Shown here one piece after another: positions 1 to 8,704 of a stretch of 64,000 bases of DNA; position 1 is the first letter of the stretch; the number at the start of each line of letters is the position of its first letter. The notes under the pieces are model-generated. The model was not told the origin of the DNA, made no database searches, and saw only the letters and a list, made by a program, of their open reading frames with translations. The position numbers were made by a program, and so were the translations under genes. This stretch comes from Agromyces flavus (GTDB lineage Bacteria > Actinomycetota > Actinomycetes > Actinomycetales > Microbacteriaceae): contig NZ_LT629755.1 in the NCBI RefSeq assembly GCF_900104685.1, positions 2,232,001 through 2,296,000 of the forward strand, written 5' to 3'.

Positions 1-454
1 CGGCAGGGTCGGGGCCGAGCTTGGCGACGGCCGGCACCTCGAACGGATCGTCGACGATCCATCCGCCGAGCGAGACGAAGTCACCCGCGTCGGTCAGCAG
101 GAGCGTGCGCCCGTCGTCGAACGTGATCTCGACGAGCGCCGGAGGTGGCGGCTCGTCGGCCGCGGTCGTGGCGGCGCCGGCGTCGTCGGCGTCGTCGCCG
201 TCATCGGCCCACCGCGCCCAGCCGTGCCGGCCGAGCGACACGACGAGATGCCCGGCTTCGCCGTCGAGGGCGAGGTCGATGAGCTTGCCGTGCCGCGTCA
301 CACGGGCGATCTTCCCGCCGACGAGCGAGGTCAGCGGCCTGGCTCGCGTCTTGGTGACGCGGAACTCGATGACGTCGACGTCGGTGATGGTACGACCGGC
401 CAGCGCCGCATCGAGTTCTTCAGCCAGGATCTGCACCTCGGGCGACTCGGGCAT
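1..454 (-). CDS. Fpg/Nei-family DNA glycosylase, N-terminal part
   Basis: The frame runs from an ATG at 454 off the left edge, giving about 151 residues. It begins MPESPEVQ, matching the Fpg/MutM/Nei start MPE-PEV, in which Pro2 is the Schiff-base nucleophile and Glu3 the catalytic acid. The RHGKLIDLAL stretch near residues 53-62 carries the conserved lysine of the N-terminal domain. The family excises oxidised bases from DNA and cleaves the abasic site. An Asp/Ala-rich stretch near residues 85-100 is a low-complexity loop. The helix-two-turn-helix and zinc finger lie outside the window, so Fpg and Nei cannot be told apart. Confidence 0.85.
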   Translation of the reverse strand, partial: MPESPEVQILAEELDAALAGRTITDVDVIEFRVTKTRARPLTSLVGGKIARVTRHGKLIDLALDGEAGHLVVSLGRHGWARWADDGDDADDAGAATTAADEPPPPALVEITFDDGRTLLLTDAGDFVSLGGWIVDDPFEVPAVAKLGPDPA

Positions 455-530
455 GCGGCCAGCATCGCACGACCCGCCGACGTGCGGACACCCCTGATTG
501 TGAGCGTCCGACCGGCGCGGGTCACGTCGG

Positions 531-1166
531 TCACTCGGATGCCGCACCCCAGGCGAACCCGTCCGGGTCGGTGAATGCTCCCCCATCACCGTTGAGCCGC
601 ACGCGGTGGGAACCGGTCCCCTCCGCCGCGACACCGGCGGCCTTGGCGAGCGCACGTCGCTTGTAGAGGCCGAGGCCGATCGGGCTGGAGGGCGTCGCGA
701 AGTCGACGTAGCTGCCGAAGCTCTTCGCGACCGCGAGGCCGCGCTCGACGTAGAAGCGCTTGCTCGCGCCGACGTCGTCGACCCCGAGCAGCATGACGAT
801 GTGGTCGATCGTGCGCGTGGCCGGACCGGTGTCCTTCTTGTTCGAGGTGGCGATCTGCCAGATGGTTCCGTCGGGCGCCTGCACGACGCCGCCGAAGCCC
901 CAGAGGGACTTCTCGGTGGGCTTCACGACGGTAGCGCCGGCGGCGACCGCGGAGTCGAACAGGGCCGTCACGTCGGCCGGCTGCGAGGTGATGAGCGACA
1001 CGGTGAACCCGCGGAAGCCGCTCGTCGCGGCATCCGATGGGACCGTGTGCACCTGCTCGCCGAGCCCGAAGGCGTCGGCGTAGAAACGGCGTGCGGCCTC
1101 GGGGTCGTCGACCTTGACGGTGATGGAGTCGATCGTGGTGATGGTGGCGGAGTCGGTGGTGTTCAT
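531..1166 (-). CDS. VOC (glyoxalase/bleomycin-resistance fold) protein
   Basis: The 211-residue protein holds two related halves, near residues 8-105 and 112-205, each with the beta-alpha-beta-beta-beta pattern of the vicinal oxygen chelate fold (HIVMLLGVDD opens the second half). The family includes glyoxalases, ring-cleaving dioxygenases and antibiotic-binding proteins; no substrate can be named. The ATG at 1166 (MNTTDSATITTIDSITVKVDD) is chosen because sequence further upstream in frame is arginine-rich and unlike coding sequence. GAGGAC lies just before the start. It is followed by the glycosylase on the same strand after about 75 bases. Confidence 0.85.
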   Translation of the reverse strand: MNTTDSATITTIDSITVKVDDPEAARRFYADAFGLGEQVHTVPSDAATSGFRGFTVSLITSQPADVTALFDSAVAAGATVVKPTEKSLWGFGGVVQAPDGTIWQIATSNKKDTGPATRTIDHIVMLLGVDDVGASKRFYVERGLAVAKSFGSYVDFATPSSPIGLGLYKRRALAKAAGVAAEGTGSHRVRLNGDGGAFTDPDGFAWGAASE

Positions 1167-1240
1167 GTCCTCGACGGTAGGCGCGGCGAGGACGCGCTCG
1201 CTTCTCGATTCCTGCTCGACCTGCGGGGCGCGCGCCGGGC

Positions 1241-2127
1241 TCACCACTCGACGCGATTGCCTTCGCCGCACGCCGCTGTGTTGCTGCTCCAGTCGGGCGG
1301 TGCCGGCACGTACCGGTGACACACCTCGCCGCCGAGGTAGACGGCGCCGTACTCGCCCTCGTCCTCCTCGAGCTCGATCGACATGACGACGAACGGGCCG
1401 TCCGGGCCGAGACGCGCTCGATGTGCTTGGTGTTGCCATCCCAGACCGTCAGGTCCAGCTCGACCTCGCAGATCGAACCGGTGAACGCCGGACTGAAGTC
1501 GACCACGAGCGCCATCTGCTCGTCGCGGGCCAGCGTGATCGTGCGCTCGGGGAAGTAGTCATGCGGATTCCCGACCTCGTCGTACACGTAGGCCTCGGAC
1601 GGGCCCTCGCCGACGTGGATGTTCACGATCTCGGACTCGACTCCCGCACCCCGCCCCGACGTCATGCGGACGAGCGTGCCTCGCGAGATCGGGTCGCAGC
1701 GCTCGACCGAGGTGATGTCGGTGATGCGGACGGTGCCGGCCCGGTTGCCGGTGAGGTACAGCGTGACCCGCCGCGGCCCCGCGACGTCTCCGTGCTCGTT
1801 GTCCTCGAGCCATTCGACCTGCCCTTCTGGGGACAGGTCAGCCAGTTCGGCGAGCTCGATCGACGAGAGTTCAGCGGATGGCGCGAGCACGACGTCGTCC
1901 ATTCGCGGCTCGGTGTCGACTCGCACGTCGACGGGTTCGCCCCGCGTGTCCAGGGCGGCCTGGAACCATCCGAAGCCCTGGCTCACCGCACCGGCGATGA
2001 CGGTCGCGAGCGCCGCCGCGGCGACGCCGCCGACCCAGACTCCGGCTCGGCGCCAGGACGGCCCTCGCGGGTTCGTAGTCCCGCCGCTGTCGTTCGGCTG
2101 CGTCCGCACGCCTGATTCTCTGGACAT
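1241..2127 (-). pseudogene. Membrane-anchored hypothetical protein with a single-base frameshift
   Basis: The frame from ATG 2127 encodes a charged N-terminus, one membrane helix near residues 30-50 (VWVGGVAAAALATVIAGAV) and an extracytoplasmic domain of about 190 residues. After TVWDGNTKHIERVS, near position 1410, the frame turns into arginine/serine-rich nonsense. Adding one base there restores a plausible tail (DGPFVVMSIELEEDEG, then cysteines and a Trp end) stopping at TGA 1243-1241. This indicates a one-base deletion, real or a sequencing error. No family is recognised. The restored protein would be about 295 residues. Confidence 0.6.
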
Positions 2128-2233
2128 GACCGCATCAGATCTCTCGGCTCGCGGTCGAGATTAGTTCTGAGATTTCCTCAGGTAATCAGGAGGCGCCCTG
2201 AGATCGACCGGCTCGTCCACCGGCAGCGCGCGC

Positions 2234-2971
2234 TCACCACGCCGTCCCGGCGCGCAACGCGGCGTCCACCATCGCATCGACCGACCCGATCCACGCCTCG
2301 CCGTGCCCCGGCACCACAACGCGTGATGAGGAGCCTCGAAGCTGTCCGAGCGTCTCACGTGCGCCGGCGAGGTCGTGATGGAAGACGGACGGCAGCAGCT
2401 GTGGCCCGGCGAGGTGCGACGTACCGTGGCGGGTCGCAAGGCAATCACCGACGACGAGTACGCCTTCGCCCTCGAAGTCGAACGCGGTGTGCCCGGTCGT
2501 GTGGCCCTCGACGAGGATGACGCGCGGATGCCCGGGCACGTCGGCCTCGCCATCCCGCATCGGGATCGCCGCGACATCCGGAACGCCGAGGGCGGGGTTC
2601 CGGTCGAGCAGGGGAAGGATGTCGAGGGCCCAGCGCAGCACACCGGGGCGCCACGCCTGACGCACCAGGTCGGCGACGCCGGCCTGCTCGACGACGTCGC
2701 GACGGACGTTCCGCACCTCCAAGGGGTGGGCGTACACGCGCGTTCCGAAGGTGGCGGCGAGCCACGCGGCACCGCCGAGGTGGTCGGCATGCCCGTGGGT
2801 GAGCAGGACCGCGGAGACGTCCTCGACGCGACAACCGATGATCTGCAGGGAGGCGACGAGCAGGTCGCGCTGCCCGACGTACCCCGCGTCGATGAGCGTG
2901 ACCCCGTCGGGTCCGGCATAGATGGACCAGTTCACGTGCGGCGTGTGGACGAAGTGGAGGTGCTCGCTCAC
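2234..2971 (-). CDS. Metallo-beta-lactamase-fold hydrolase
   Basis: The protein carries the full metal-binding set of the fold: THGHADHLGG (HxHxDH), a later His in EGHTTGHTAF, Asp in VVGDCL and the last His in VPGHGEAW. Such enzymes hydrolyse thioesters, lactones or phosphodiesters with two zinc ions; the substrate is unknown. There is no signal peptide, so it is likely cytoplasmic. The frame is open up to a TTG at 3076, but those 35 codons give an Arg/Gly-rich stretch unlike the family, so GTG 2971 (VSEHLHFVHTPHVNW) is preferred. That start is a judgement: no good ribosome site is visible. Confidence 0.8.
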   Translation of the reverse strand: MSEHLHFVHTPHVNWSIYAGPDGVTLIDAGYVGQRDLLVASLQIIGCRVEDVSAVLLTHGHADHLGGAAWLAATFGTRVYAHPLEVRNVRRDVVEQAGVADLVRQAWRPGVLRWALDILPLLDRNPALGVPDVAAIPMRDGEADVPGHPRVILVEGHTTGHTAFDFEGEGVLVVGDCLATRHGTSHLAGPQLLPSVFHHDLAGARETLGQLRGSSSRVVVPGHGEAWIGSVDAMVDAALRAGTAW

Positions 2972-3189
2972 ACGATCGACGCGGAATCCGCGTCGGCCCG
3001 GCCCAGCCTGCCCTGCATCGGCGCCCACCCAAGCCCCCTGCCGACCGGTCGGCCGCCACGACCGGCCGTCCGCCAAGGCTATCGACGCATTCGCCGACGA
3101 GCACTGTCATCCGGGAGTGACCTTCGTCACCGGCGTCCGCATCGCGCCGGCGTAGCGTTCCTGCCAGAGAGCGGGAGGGGGAGATTGCG

Positions 3190-3729
3190 ATGAAGGTGCT
3201 GGTCGCCTACGCGAGCAAGTACGGCGCGACGGAGGGCATCGCGTTGCGGATCGGCGAGACCCTGAGTGCGCGCGGGATCGAGGTCGACGTCAGGAGGTGC
3301 AAGGACCTTGATGGGGCATCCGGCTACGACGCCTACATCGTCGGCTCCGCCGTCTACGAATTCAGCTGGCGCAAGGCCGCCAGGAAGTTCGTCGAGGACA
3401 ACGCCGAGGTGCTGGCCTCGAAGCCGACGTGGCTGTTCGCAAGCGGGCCGCTCGGCGCCGAGGAGAAGGCCAAGGAGGGCAACGACGCCCTGACGGACTC
3501 GGCTCCGAAGCAGTTCGCGAAGTACGAGGAACTCGTCCACCCGCGGGGCACGACGGTGTTCCGCGGCGCGTACGACCACGACAAGGTCAACCGCGGCGAC
3601 CGGTTCGTCGCCTGGCTTCCGGGGGTCCGCGACCTCATGGACGAGGGCGACTTCCGCGAGTGGGACGTGATCGACGCGTGGGCGTCGGGAATCGCCGAGG
3701 AGTTGCAGGGCGCCGACGGCCGCACGTGA
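3190..3729 (+). CDS. Flavodoxin-domain protein
   Basis: The 179-residue protein opens with MKVLVAYASKYGATEGIA, the FMN phosphate-binding loop of flavodoxins, followed by alternating beta/alpha segments (DAYIVGSAVY, KPTWLFASGPLG) that place the isoalloxazine loops. It resembles the flavodoxin-like branch that includes HemG protoporphyrinogen oxidase, but no substrate residues prove that activity. A GGGAGGGGGAG ribosome site lies 6 to 9 bases before the ATG. It stands alone and ends at the bidirectional hairpin at 3756-3804. Confidence 0.85.
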   Translation: MKVLVAYASKYGATEGIALRIGETLSARGIEVDVRRCKDLDGASGYDAYIVGSAVYEFSWRKAARKFVEDNAEVLASKPTWLFASGPLGAEEKAKEGNDALTDSAPKQFAKYEELVHPRGTTVFRGAYDHDKVNRGDRFVAWLPGVRDLMDEGDFREWDVIDAWASGIAEELQGADGRT

Positions 3730-3755
3730 GCTGACGATTCGGCAGGGATGTCCGC

Positions 3756-3804
3756 CCCGAGTCCCGTGTCGGTGCGCCTCGGCCGCGCCGACACGGAACT
3801 CGGG
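3756..3804. terminator. Bidirectional hairpin terminator
   Basis: The left arm CCCGAGTCCCGTGTCGG pairs with CCGACACGGAACTCGGG with one mismatch, around a GC-rich apex. It lies between two converging genes (flavodoxin and SDR) and can serve both. No U-tract follows, which is common in high-G+C actinobacteria. Confidence 0.7.
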
Positions 3805-3812
3805 ATACCTGG

Positions 3813-4730
3813 CTAGGCTGCGGCGCGCTCCCTGCCGGCGACCGGGCTCGCCGTGGTGCTCGCTTCGTCGACGCGCGGGTTGGCCGACTCGGCGAACTCG
3901 GCCTTCGTCGGCGCGAAGATCCTTCGAATCAGGAGGTCGAAGACCCGGTCGGGCAGTACGCGCCGCAGCCCGACGATGAACTTCGCGCTCACGGGGGTCG
4001 CGTACCGGGTGCGGGGGCGCCGCGCCGTCACGGCATTGGCGATCGTCGCCGCCACCACGTGGGGCTCGCCCGCCCCGGCCGACTCGTCGGCCGCTTCGAG
4101 CGTGCGCACGAGCGCCCGCGCCTGCGCGGCGTAGGCCGTCGTCCCCGAGCGCTCCATGGCGCTGCGCCTCGAGATGCCGTTCCATTCGGTGCGGATGGCG
4201 CCGGGCTGGATGACCACGACACGGACGCCGTGCGGCTCGAGCTCGACGCGGAGCGAGTCGCTCAGGCCTTCGACCGCGAACTTCGTCGCGTGGTACCAAG
4301 CGCCGAGGGGTTCGTAGATCCGCCCGCCGATCGAGGAGATGTTCACGATCGTGCCCGAGCGGCGCTCACGCATCCCGGGCAGCACGAGCTGGGTGATGCC
4401 CGCCAGGCCGAACACGTTGACCTCGAACTGGCGCCGCGCCTCGTCGATCGGCACGTCCTCGAGCGCGCCGTACGAGCCGTAGCCCGCGTTGTTGACGAGC
4501 ACGTCGATGCGCCCCTGCTCGGCGAGGATGCGGTCGACGGCGGCGCGCACGGAGGTGTCATCCGTCACGTCCATGGCGATGGCGTGGCCGCCGGCGTCGA
4601 CGATCGCCGACATCCGGGCGGCGCGCCGCGCCGCGCCGTAGACGATGAAGCCGCGACGCAGCAGCTCGAGGGCGGTCTGCTCACCGATGCCGGAGGAGGC
4701 ACCAGTCACGAGGGCGACGCGTCGTTCCAT
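3813..4730 (-). CDS. SDR-family oxidoreductase
   Basis: This 305-residue classical short-chain dehydrogenase has the cofactor loop TGASSGIG (about residues 9-16), NNAGYG, and catalytic Ser, Tyr and Lys in NISSIGG and YHATK. Arg residues after the first glycine loop suggest NADP(H). The last 50 residues are an extra tail typical of the larger fatty-acyl or retinol-type SDRs. It is transcribed away from the TetR gene at 4822, and the intervening 91 bases hold two palindromes; the simplest reading is that the TetR protein represses both genes. The substrate is unknown. Confidence 0.88.
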   Translation of the reverse strand: MERRVALVTGASSGIGEQTALELLRRGFIVYGAARRAARMSAIVDAGGHAIAMDVTDDTSVRAAVDRILAEQGRIDVLVNNAGYGSYGALEDVPIDEARRQFEVNVFGLAGITQLVLPGMRERRSGTIVNISSIGGRIYEPLGAWYHATKFAVEGLSDSLRVELEPHGVRVVVIQPGAIRTEWNGISRRSAMERSGTTAYAAQARALVRTLEAADESAGAGEPHVVAATIANAVTARRPRTRYATPVSAKFIVGLRRVLPDRVFDLLIRRIFAPTKAEFAESANPRVDEASTTASPVAGRERAAA

Positions 4731-4741
4731 GTCGAATTTCC

Positions 4742-4815
4742 TAACCAGTTGGTTACATTGGATGTCTCGAGTGAAGCACGTTCGCCTGAACTTTGCAACT
4801 AACCGGTTATATACT
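4742..4815. promoter_or_regulatory. Divergent SDR/TetR promoter with two palindromic operators
   Basis: TAACCA-GT-TGGTTA at 4742-4755 and the perfect palindrome TAACCGGTTA at 4800-4809 share the half-site TAACC. The second overlaps the -10 TATACT (4810-4815) of the tetR gene, whose ATG follows after six bases, so that transcript would be leaderless. A weak -35 TGAACT sits 17 bases upstream. The first palindrome lies just upstream of the SDR start. The layout suits autorepression plus control of the SDR gene. Confidence 0.7.
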
Positions 4816-4821
4816 CACAGG

Positions 4822-5364
4822 ATGGCACGCAACGCCGACCGCACTCGCGCCCGGATCCTCGAGGCCGCCACAGCCGAGTTCTCGGCGCGCGGCATCGCGG
4901 GCGCGCGGGTCGACCGCATCGCCGAGGCGGCGGAATGCAACAAGGCGCTGCTCTACTCGTACTTCGGCAACAAGGAGCAGCTCTTCGACGCCGTGTTCGC
5001 CGCGCTCGTCGCCCGGTTGGTCGCTGAAACCCCGATCGACGCAGAGCACCTCGACGCGTATGCGGGCGAACTCGTCGACGCATCGCTCGAGCGCCCCGAG
5101 CTCGTCCGCCTCGCCCTGTGGGACCGCCTCGAGCGCGGCGGCGCCGGCATGCGCTCCGCCGATCTCCTGGCGACGGATGCCGCGAAGATCACCGCCATCG
5201 CCGAAGCCCAGGCTTCCGGCACGATCTCGAGCCGGTTCTCCCCCACCGAAGTCCTCGCCCTTGTGCAGGTGCTCTCGTCGATCGTGCCGGTCATGCTTGA
5301 CGAGGCGCCGGATGCGCGGGTCCGGGAAGTGGTGACGACCGCGGTCGCCCGCCTCCTGAATTGA
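4822..5364 (+). CDS. TetR-family transcriptional regulator
   Basis: The 180-residue protein has a TetR N-terminal helix-turn-helix: RILEAATAEFSARGIAGARVDRIAEAAECNKALLYSYF (first 55 residues), with the family signature at LLYSYFGNKEQLF. The remainder is a helical ligand-binding domain resembling the YsiA/C-terminal TetR_C type. The ATG at 4822 is preferred over an upstream extension because it follows a -10 by six bases and MARNADRTRARIL is a typical start. It is divergent from the SDR gene, its probable target, and is followed after 30 bases by a methyltransferase. Confidence 0.9.
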   Translation: MARNADRTRARILEAATAEFSARGIAGARVDRIAEAAECNKALLYSYFGNKEQLFDAVFAALVARLVAETPIDAEHLDAYAGELVDASLERPELVRLALWDRLERGGAGMRSADLLATDAAKITAIAEAQASGTISSRFSPTEVLALVQVLSSIVPVMLDEAPDARVREVVTTAVARLLN

Positions 5365-5394
5365 AGGACACGAACATCGGAACGAGGACGATCG

Positions 5395-6054
5395 ATGCAC
5401 CGACACGAACCCGCGCCCTGGGACGGCGATGACACGGCGGCGGCGAAGTTCGAGCCGCCGGCCTGGGATGACCGGTACTCGGGCGCTGGGCCGGTGTGGA
5501 GCGGTCATCCGAATCCCCAGCTGGTCGCCGAGGTCGCGAGGCTGACCCCCGGCGCGGCGCTCGACGTGGGCTGCGGGGAAGGCGGGGACGTGATCTGGCT
5601 GGCCCGGCAGGGATGGCGCGTGACCGGCGCCGACTTCTCGGCCAACGGCCTCGCGCGCGCTGCCCGGCACGCCGAGGAGTCCGGCGTTGCCGACCGCACC
5701 GAATGGTGGCGGGTCGATGCCCGCGAGTTCGACGCCGCGGGCCGGTCGTTCGACCTCGTGACGACGCACTACCTCCACCCGCCCGGCGGCGGAATGCGCG
5801 ACGTGACGCGGCGGCTCACGGCGGCCGTGGCGCCGGGCGGTCACCTGCTGGTGGTCGGCCACGCTCCATCCGAGGCGCACGAGCACCTGACCTCGAGTCA
5901 TCGCGACGCGACCTGGCGCGCCGTCGACCTCCTGCCCGCGCTGCCCGACGACTTCGAAGCCCTCATCGTCGAGCAGCGTCCCCGCTCAGTGGTCCGCGAC
6001 GGCCGCACGGTCGAGGTCGAGGACTCGACACTGCTCGCGCGTCGAGCCGGCTGA
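5395..6054 (+). CDS. Class I SAM-dependent methyltransferase
   Basis: The 219-residue protein has motif I ALDVGCGEGGD (about residues 53-63), an acidic motif II (VTGADFS) and a post-III stretch VAPGGHLLVVGH, the standard Rossmann-like SAM-binding order. Length and the N-terminal WDDRYS resemble the TehB/thiopurine-type group of small methyltransferases acting on xenobiotics or metalloids. No substrate can be assigned. GAGGA lies upstream of the ATG, and the gene follows the TetR gene closely, so co-transcription is plausible. Confidence 0.87.
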   Translation: MHRHEPAPWDGDDTAAAKFEPPAWDDRYSGAGPVWSGHPNPQLVAEVARLTPGAALDVGCGEGGDVIWLARQGWRVTGADFSANGLARAARHAEESGVADRTEWWRVDAREFDAAGRSFDLVTTHYLHPPGGGMRDVTRRLTAAVAPGGHLLVVGHAPSEAHEHLTSSHRDATWRAVDLLPALPDDFEALIVEQRPRSVVRDGRTVEVEDSTLLARRAG

Positions 6055-6070
6055 CCGCACGAGGCGGACG

Positions 6071-6943
6071 TCAACCGCCGACGCAGTTCGGATCGCCGGG
6101 ACCGTAGCAGCTCCCGCCTCCGCCGCCGCCGTCGTCGCCGGGCGCGGGCGGCGGCGGAGGGATGAAGCGGTCGGCGGGAACGGGCACGGCGAGCGCGACG
6201 ACCACACCCAGGCATCCGACGATGCACGCAGTGACGATAAGGGCGCGCCGACGGCTGATCGCGGCGAACACGATCGCGCCCACGAGGGCGCCGAGCGTGA
6301 GCGCAGCCGTGACGACGTACCGGTCCTCGTCAGCCGGCGTGACGACCGGCTGCGAGCCGAACAGCGTGAAGTACGTCTCGAAGGCTTGCCAGAGGAGCAC
6401 GAGCGTGAGCAGTCCGCCGACCGCGAGCAGCCCGCCGGCGATACTCGCGGACCTCTGGCGTTCGTGACTGACGAACGCCGCGGTGAACACGAGCCCGAGC
6501 GCGACGACGGCCATGAGGATGCCGGCGTCGATCCATCCGACGGCATTGCCCAGTATCCCGACGATTCCGGCGGATGCGAGGTTCGGGATGCCGCGCACCA
6601 GGGAGACCAAGAACACGGCGACCGGCACGGCCAGCAGGATCAGCGCCCATCGTCCGGAGCGGCGCATCCCCCGAAGCCCGAGCTGCACGGCTGCGGTGAG
6701 GCCGATCCAGACGAGCAGGTTGGGATCGGCGACCAGGGCGAGAAGCGGCAGCAGCGCGTCGAACGAACCGAACTCGTACGACGAGACGAGGAGCAGCAGC
6801 ACGCCTACCAGGCGAAGCACGACGACGGAAGCCACGAGCACGAGCGTCTCGGTGGCACGGCCTCGCAGTTCGAACGCGGGGTGGTCTTCGGCGATCGGAG
6901 GGTGGGCGCCGGCGTCGTGGGCGTTGGACAGGGCTTCGCTCAT
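6071..6943 (-). CDS. Multi-pass membrane protein, function unknown
   Basis: From ATG 6943 (MSEALSNAHDAGAHPP) the 290-residue protein shows seven to eight hydrophobic helices (TLVLVASVVVLRLVGVLLLLV is the first) and a soluble tail with Pro and Gly runs and two cysteines (SCYGPGDPNC). An earlier in-frame start would add an Arg/Gly-rich stretch and is rejected. No transporter motif is recognised. It is convergent with the methyltransferase and divergent from the DUF4190 gene; the 105 bases upstream hold the promoters for both. Confidence 0.75.
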   Translation of the reverse strand: MSEALSNAHDAGAHPPIAEDHPAFELRGRATETLVLVASVVVLRLVGVLLLLVSSYEFGSFDALLPLLALVADPNLLVWIGLTAAVQLGLRGMRRSGRWALILLAVPVAVFLVSLVRGIPNLASAGIVGILGNAVGWIDAGILMAVVALGLVFTAAFVSHERQRSASIAGGLLAVGGLLTLVLLWQAFETYFTLFGSQPVVTPADEDRYVVTAALTLGALVGAIVFAAISRRRALIVTACIVGCLGVVVALAVPVPADRFIPPPPPAPGDDGGGGGGSCYGPGDPNCVGG

Positions 6944-7048
6944 CCGCCCAGCCTCTCCGGGGCATGCGGCTCGCACCACCGGGCTGGCCCTGAGCGCGCC
7001 GGGCCCAACGACCCTGCCGCATCCGCGGGCCGCGGCTAGCCTCCCGCC

Positions 7049-7309
7049 ATGACTGCTCCCGCAACCCCGCAGACCGACAAGTGGAACGTCTGGGCGATCG
7101 TCGCCATCATCACGGTGTGGTTCACGGTGATCCTCGGCCTGATCTTCGGACACATCGCGCTCTCGCAGATCAAGCGCACCGGCGAACGCGGCCGCGGCCT
7201 CGCCCTGACGGCGGTGATTGTCGGCTGGCTCGCCGTGGTGGCGGGTGCCCTCACCGCGATGTTCATCCTGATCTTCGGCGGCTTGGCCATCTCGAACAAC
7301 GGCGGCTGA
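7049..7309 (+). CDS. DUF4190-type small membrane protein
   Basis: This 86-residue protein has two membrane helices (AIVAIITVWFTVILGLIFGHIAL and GLALTAVIVGWLAVVAGALTA) joined by the polar loop SQIKRTGERGRG, the DUF4190 pattern common in actinobacteria, where the family has no known biochemical role. The start is supported by TAGCCT at 7037-7042, six bases before the ATG, predicting a leaderless transcript. Confidence 0.82.
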   Translation: MTAPATPQTDKWNVWAIVAIITVWFTVILGLIFGHIALSQIKRTGERGRGLALTAVIVGWLAVVAGALTAMFILIFGGLAISNNGG

Positions 7310-7324
7310 CGCCGCGGCACCGCG

Positions 7325-7981
7325 TCACCACAGGGCCGGGAACGTCAGCATCGCGACGAACCCGATCACCGCGATGACGCCGGCCAGCCCGAGCAGCACC
7401 CACGCGGCGACGTGGCGGATGTCGCGCTGCGCCATCGCCGTCAGGAAGAGCACCAGCGCGAACAACACGGTCAGCAGCGAGTAGTCGTCGCCGCGCTCGT
7501 TGAACTCCACGCCCTCGGCCGCGCGTGCGTCGGCGTAGGCCGTGCGTTCGGCGCTCTCCTCCGTGCCGGGAGGCACGTACTCGTCCATGGCGAAGGGACT
7601 CGGCGCCGCTTCCTCGTCGGCTTGCCAGGCGTCGAACGCCACGCGGAAGTGCGGTGTGAACCGAGCCGCGATCTCATCGGCGAGGGCGGTCTCGCCCCGA
7701 GCCGTCGCGGTGACCCATTCGGCGAAGATGACCAGGTCGGCCACTCGGGCCTCACGGGCCTCGCCGTCGGCATCGGCGGCCTCGACTCGAGCGGCGGATG
7801 CCTCGGCGAACGCGATCGACTGCTCGCCACTCCACTGCGAGGCCTGGAAGCCGCACCAGGCGGTGAGGACGGCGGTCACCGACAACATCGCCACCGCGAC
7901 GATCTCGATGAACGGCCGATGCCGCCACCGCGAGACGCGCGTCTGCTCCGCGGCATCCGGGTCGGCCGCCTCATCCGTCAT
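7325..7981 (-). CDS. Three-helix membrane protein, function unknown
   Basis: The 218-residue protein has an N-terminal membrane helix near 25-48 (IVAVAMLSVTAVLTAWCGFQ), a soluble Ala/Glu-rich helical middle of about 110 residues and two C-terminal helices. The middle would lie outside the cytoplasm if the N-terminus is inside. GGAGGGG precedes the ATG at 7981, so this one has a conventional ribosome site. It resembles uncharacterised DUF4337-like proteins in layout only. Confidence 0.75.
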   Translation of the reverse strand: MTDEAADPDAAEQTRVSRWRHRPFIEIVAVAMLSVTAVLTAWCGFQASQWSGEQSIAFAEASAARVEAADADGEAREARVADLVIFAEWVTATARGETALADEIAARFTPHFRVAFDAWQADEEAAPSPFAMDEYVPPGTEESAERTAYADARAAEGVEFNERGDDYSLLTVLFALVLFLTAMAQRDIRHVAAWVLLGLAGVIAVIGFVAMLTFPALW

Positions 7982-8084
7982 CCGTAACCCCTCCGTCGCG
8001 AGTCCGACACGGGTCGCTGCTCACAATGGCATACGCCGGCAGCACGCGACCACCTGCCGCGGCTGAGCGCGACGGCGCCGCCGG

Positions 8085-8660
8085 TCAGCCGCGCGGTCCG
8101 GCAGCGATCACCGCACCGAGCGCTTCGACCGCCTCGGCGAGCTGGTCGGCGGTGATGGCCCGACCCAGGTACTGGAGCACGAGCCCGTCGAGTGCCGCGA
8201 ACATCGCCCGGTGGAAGCCCGCGCTGCCGGCCGGCTCGGGGTCGGATCGGCCGTGTGCAAGCTCCTCGACATACCGCTGGTAGAGCCTGCGCACGGCCGG
8301 CTGCAAGTCGGAGCGACGACTCGATTCGAGGACCATCTCGAACTGGAAGACCTGCAGCGCGGGCTCGGACAGCACGTTCTCGATCAGGGCGGCCCGGAAG
8401 GACTCGGGTTCGCGGGCATACGCGCCGAGGTCGGCCAGGCCGATCGACCGCTCCATCGACCACTCGAGCGTCGCGGCGAGGAGCCGGTCGCGTGTGCCGA
8501 AGTGGTGCGCGATGAGGGTGTTGTTGACGCCGGCCTCATCGGCGACCGCCCGGAACGTCATGCCCCGCAACCCCTTCGCCGCAACCACTCGAACCGTCGC
8601 CGCGAGCAGCGCCTCCTTGCCGTCGCCGTGGTTCAGGGGGCGCCGCGGCGGGTCGGTCAT
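8085..8660 (-). CDS. TetR-family regulator of the amine operon
   Basis: From ATG 8660 (MTDPPRRPLNHGDGKEALLAATVRVVAAKG) the 191-residue protein has a TetR helix-turn-helix (GMTFRAVADEAGVNNTLIAHHF) and a helical C-terminal domain. The start is fixed by TACACT seven bases upstream (8673-8668), again predicting a leaderless mRNA; the open frame extends further to 8723 but without coding character. It is divergent from the amine oxidase operon, and two near-identical palindromes in between are its likely operators. Ligand probably an amine or aldehyde, by context only. Confidence 0.88.
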   Translation of the reverse strand: MTDPPRRPLNHGDGKEALLAATVRVVAAKGLRGMTFRAVADEAGVNNTLIAHHFGTRDRLLAATLEWSMERSIGLADLGAYAREPESFRAALIENVLSEPALQVFQFEMVLESSRRSDLQPAVRRLYQRYVEELAHGRSDPEPAGSAGFHRAMFAALDGLVLQYLGRAITADQLAEAVEALGAVIAAGPRG

Positions 8661-8704
8661 GCGCTCCAGTGTAGGCACCGGCGCATCGGTCGTCCGCGAA
8701 TTGC

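Noticed and set aside
586..1240. The distal part of the long minus-strand frame from 2127
   Set aside because: After the frameshift it runs through the VOC gene in the wrong frame and has Arg/His-rich nonsense composition.
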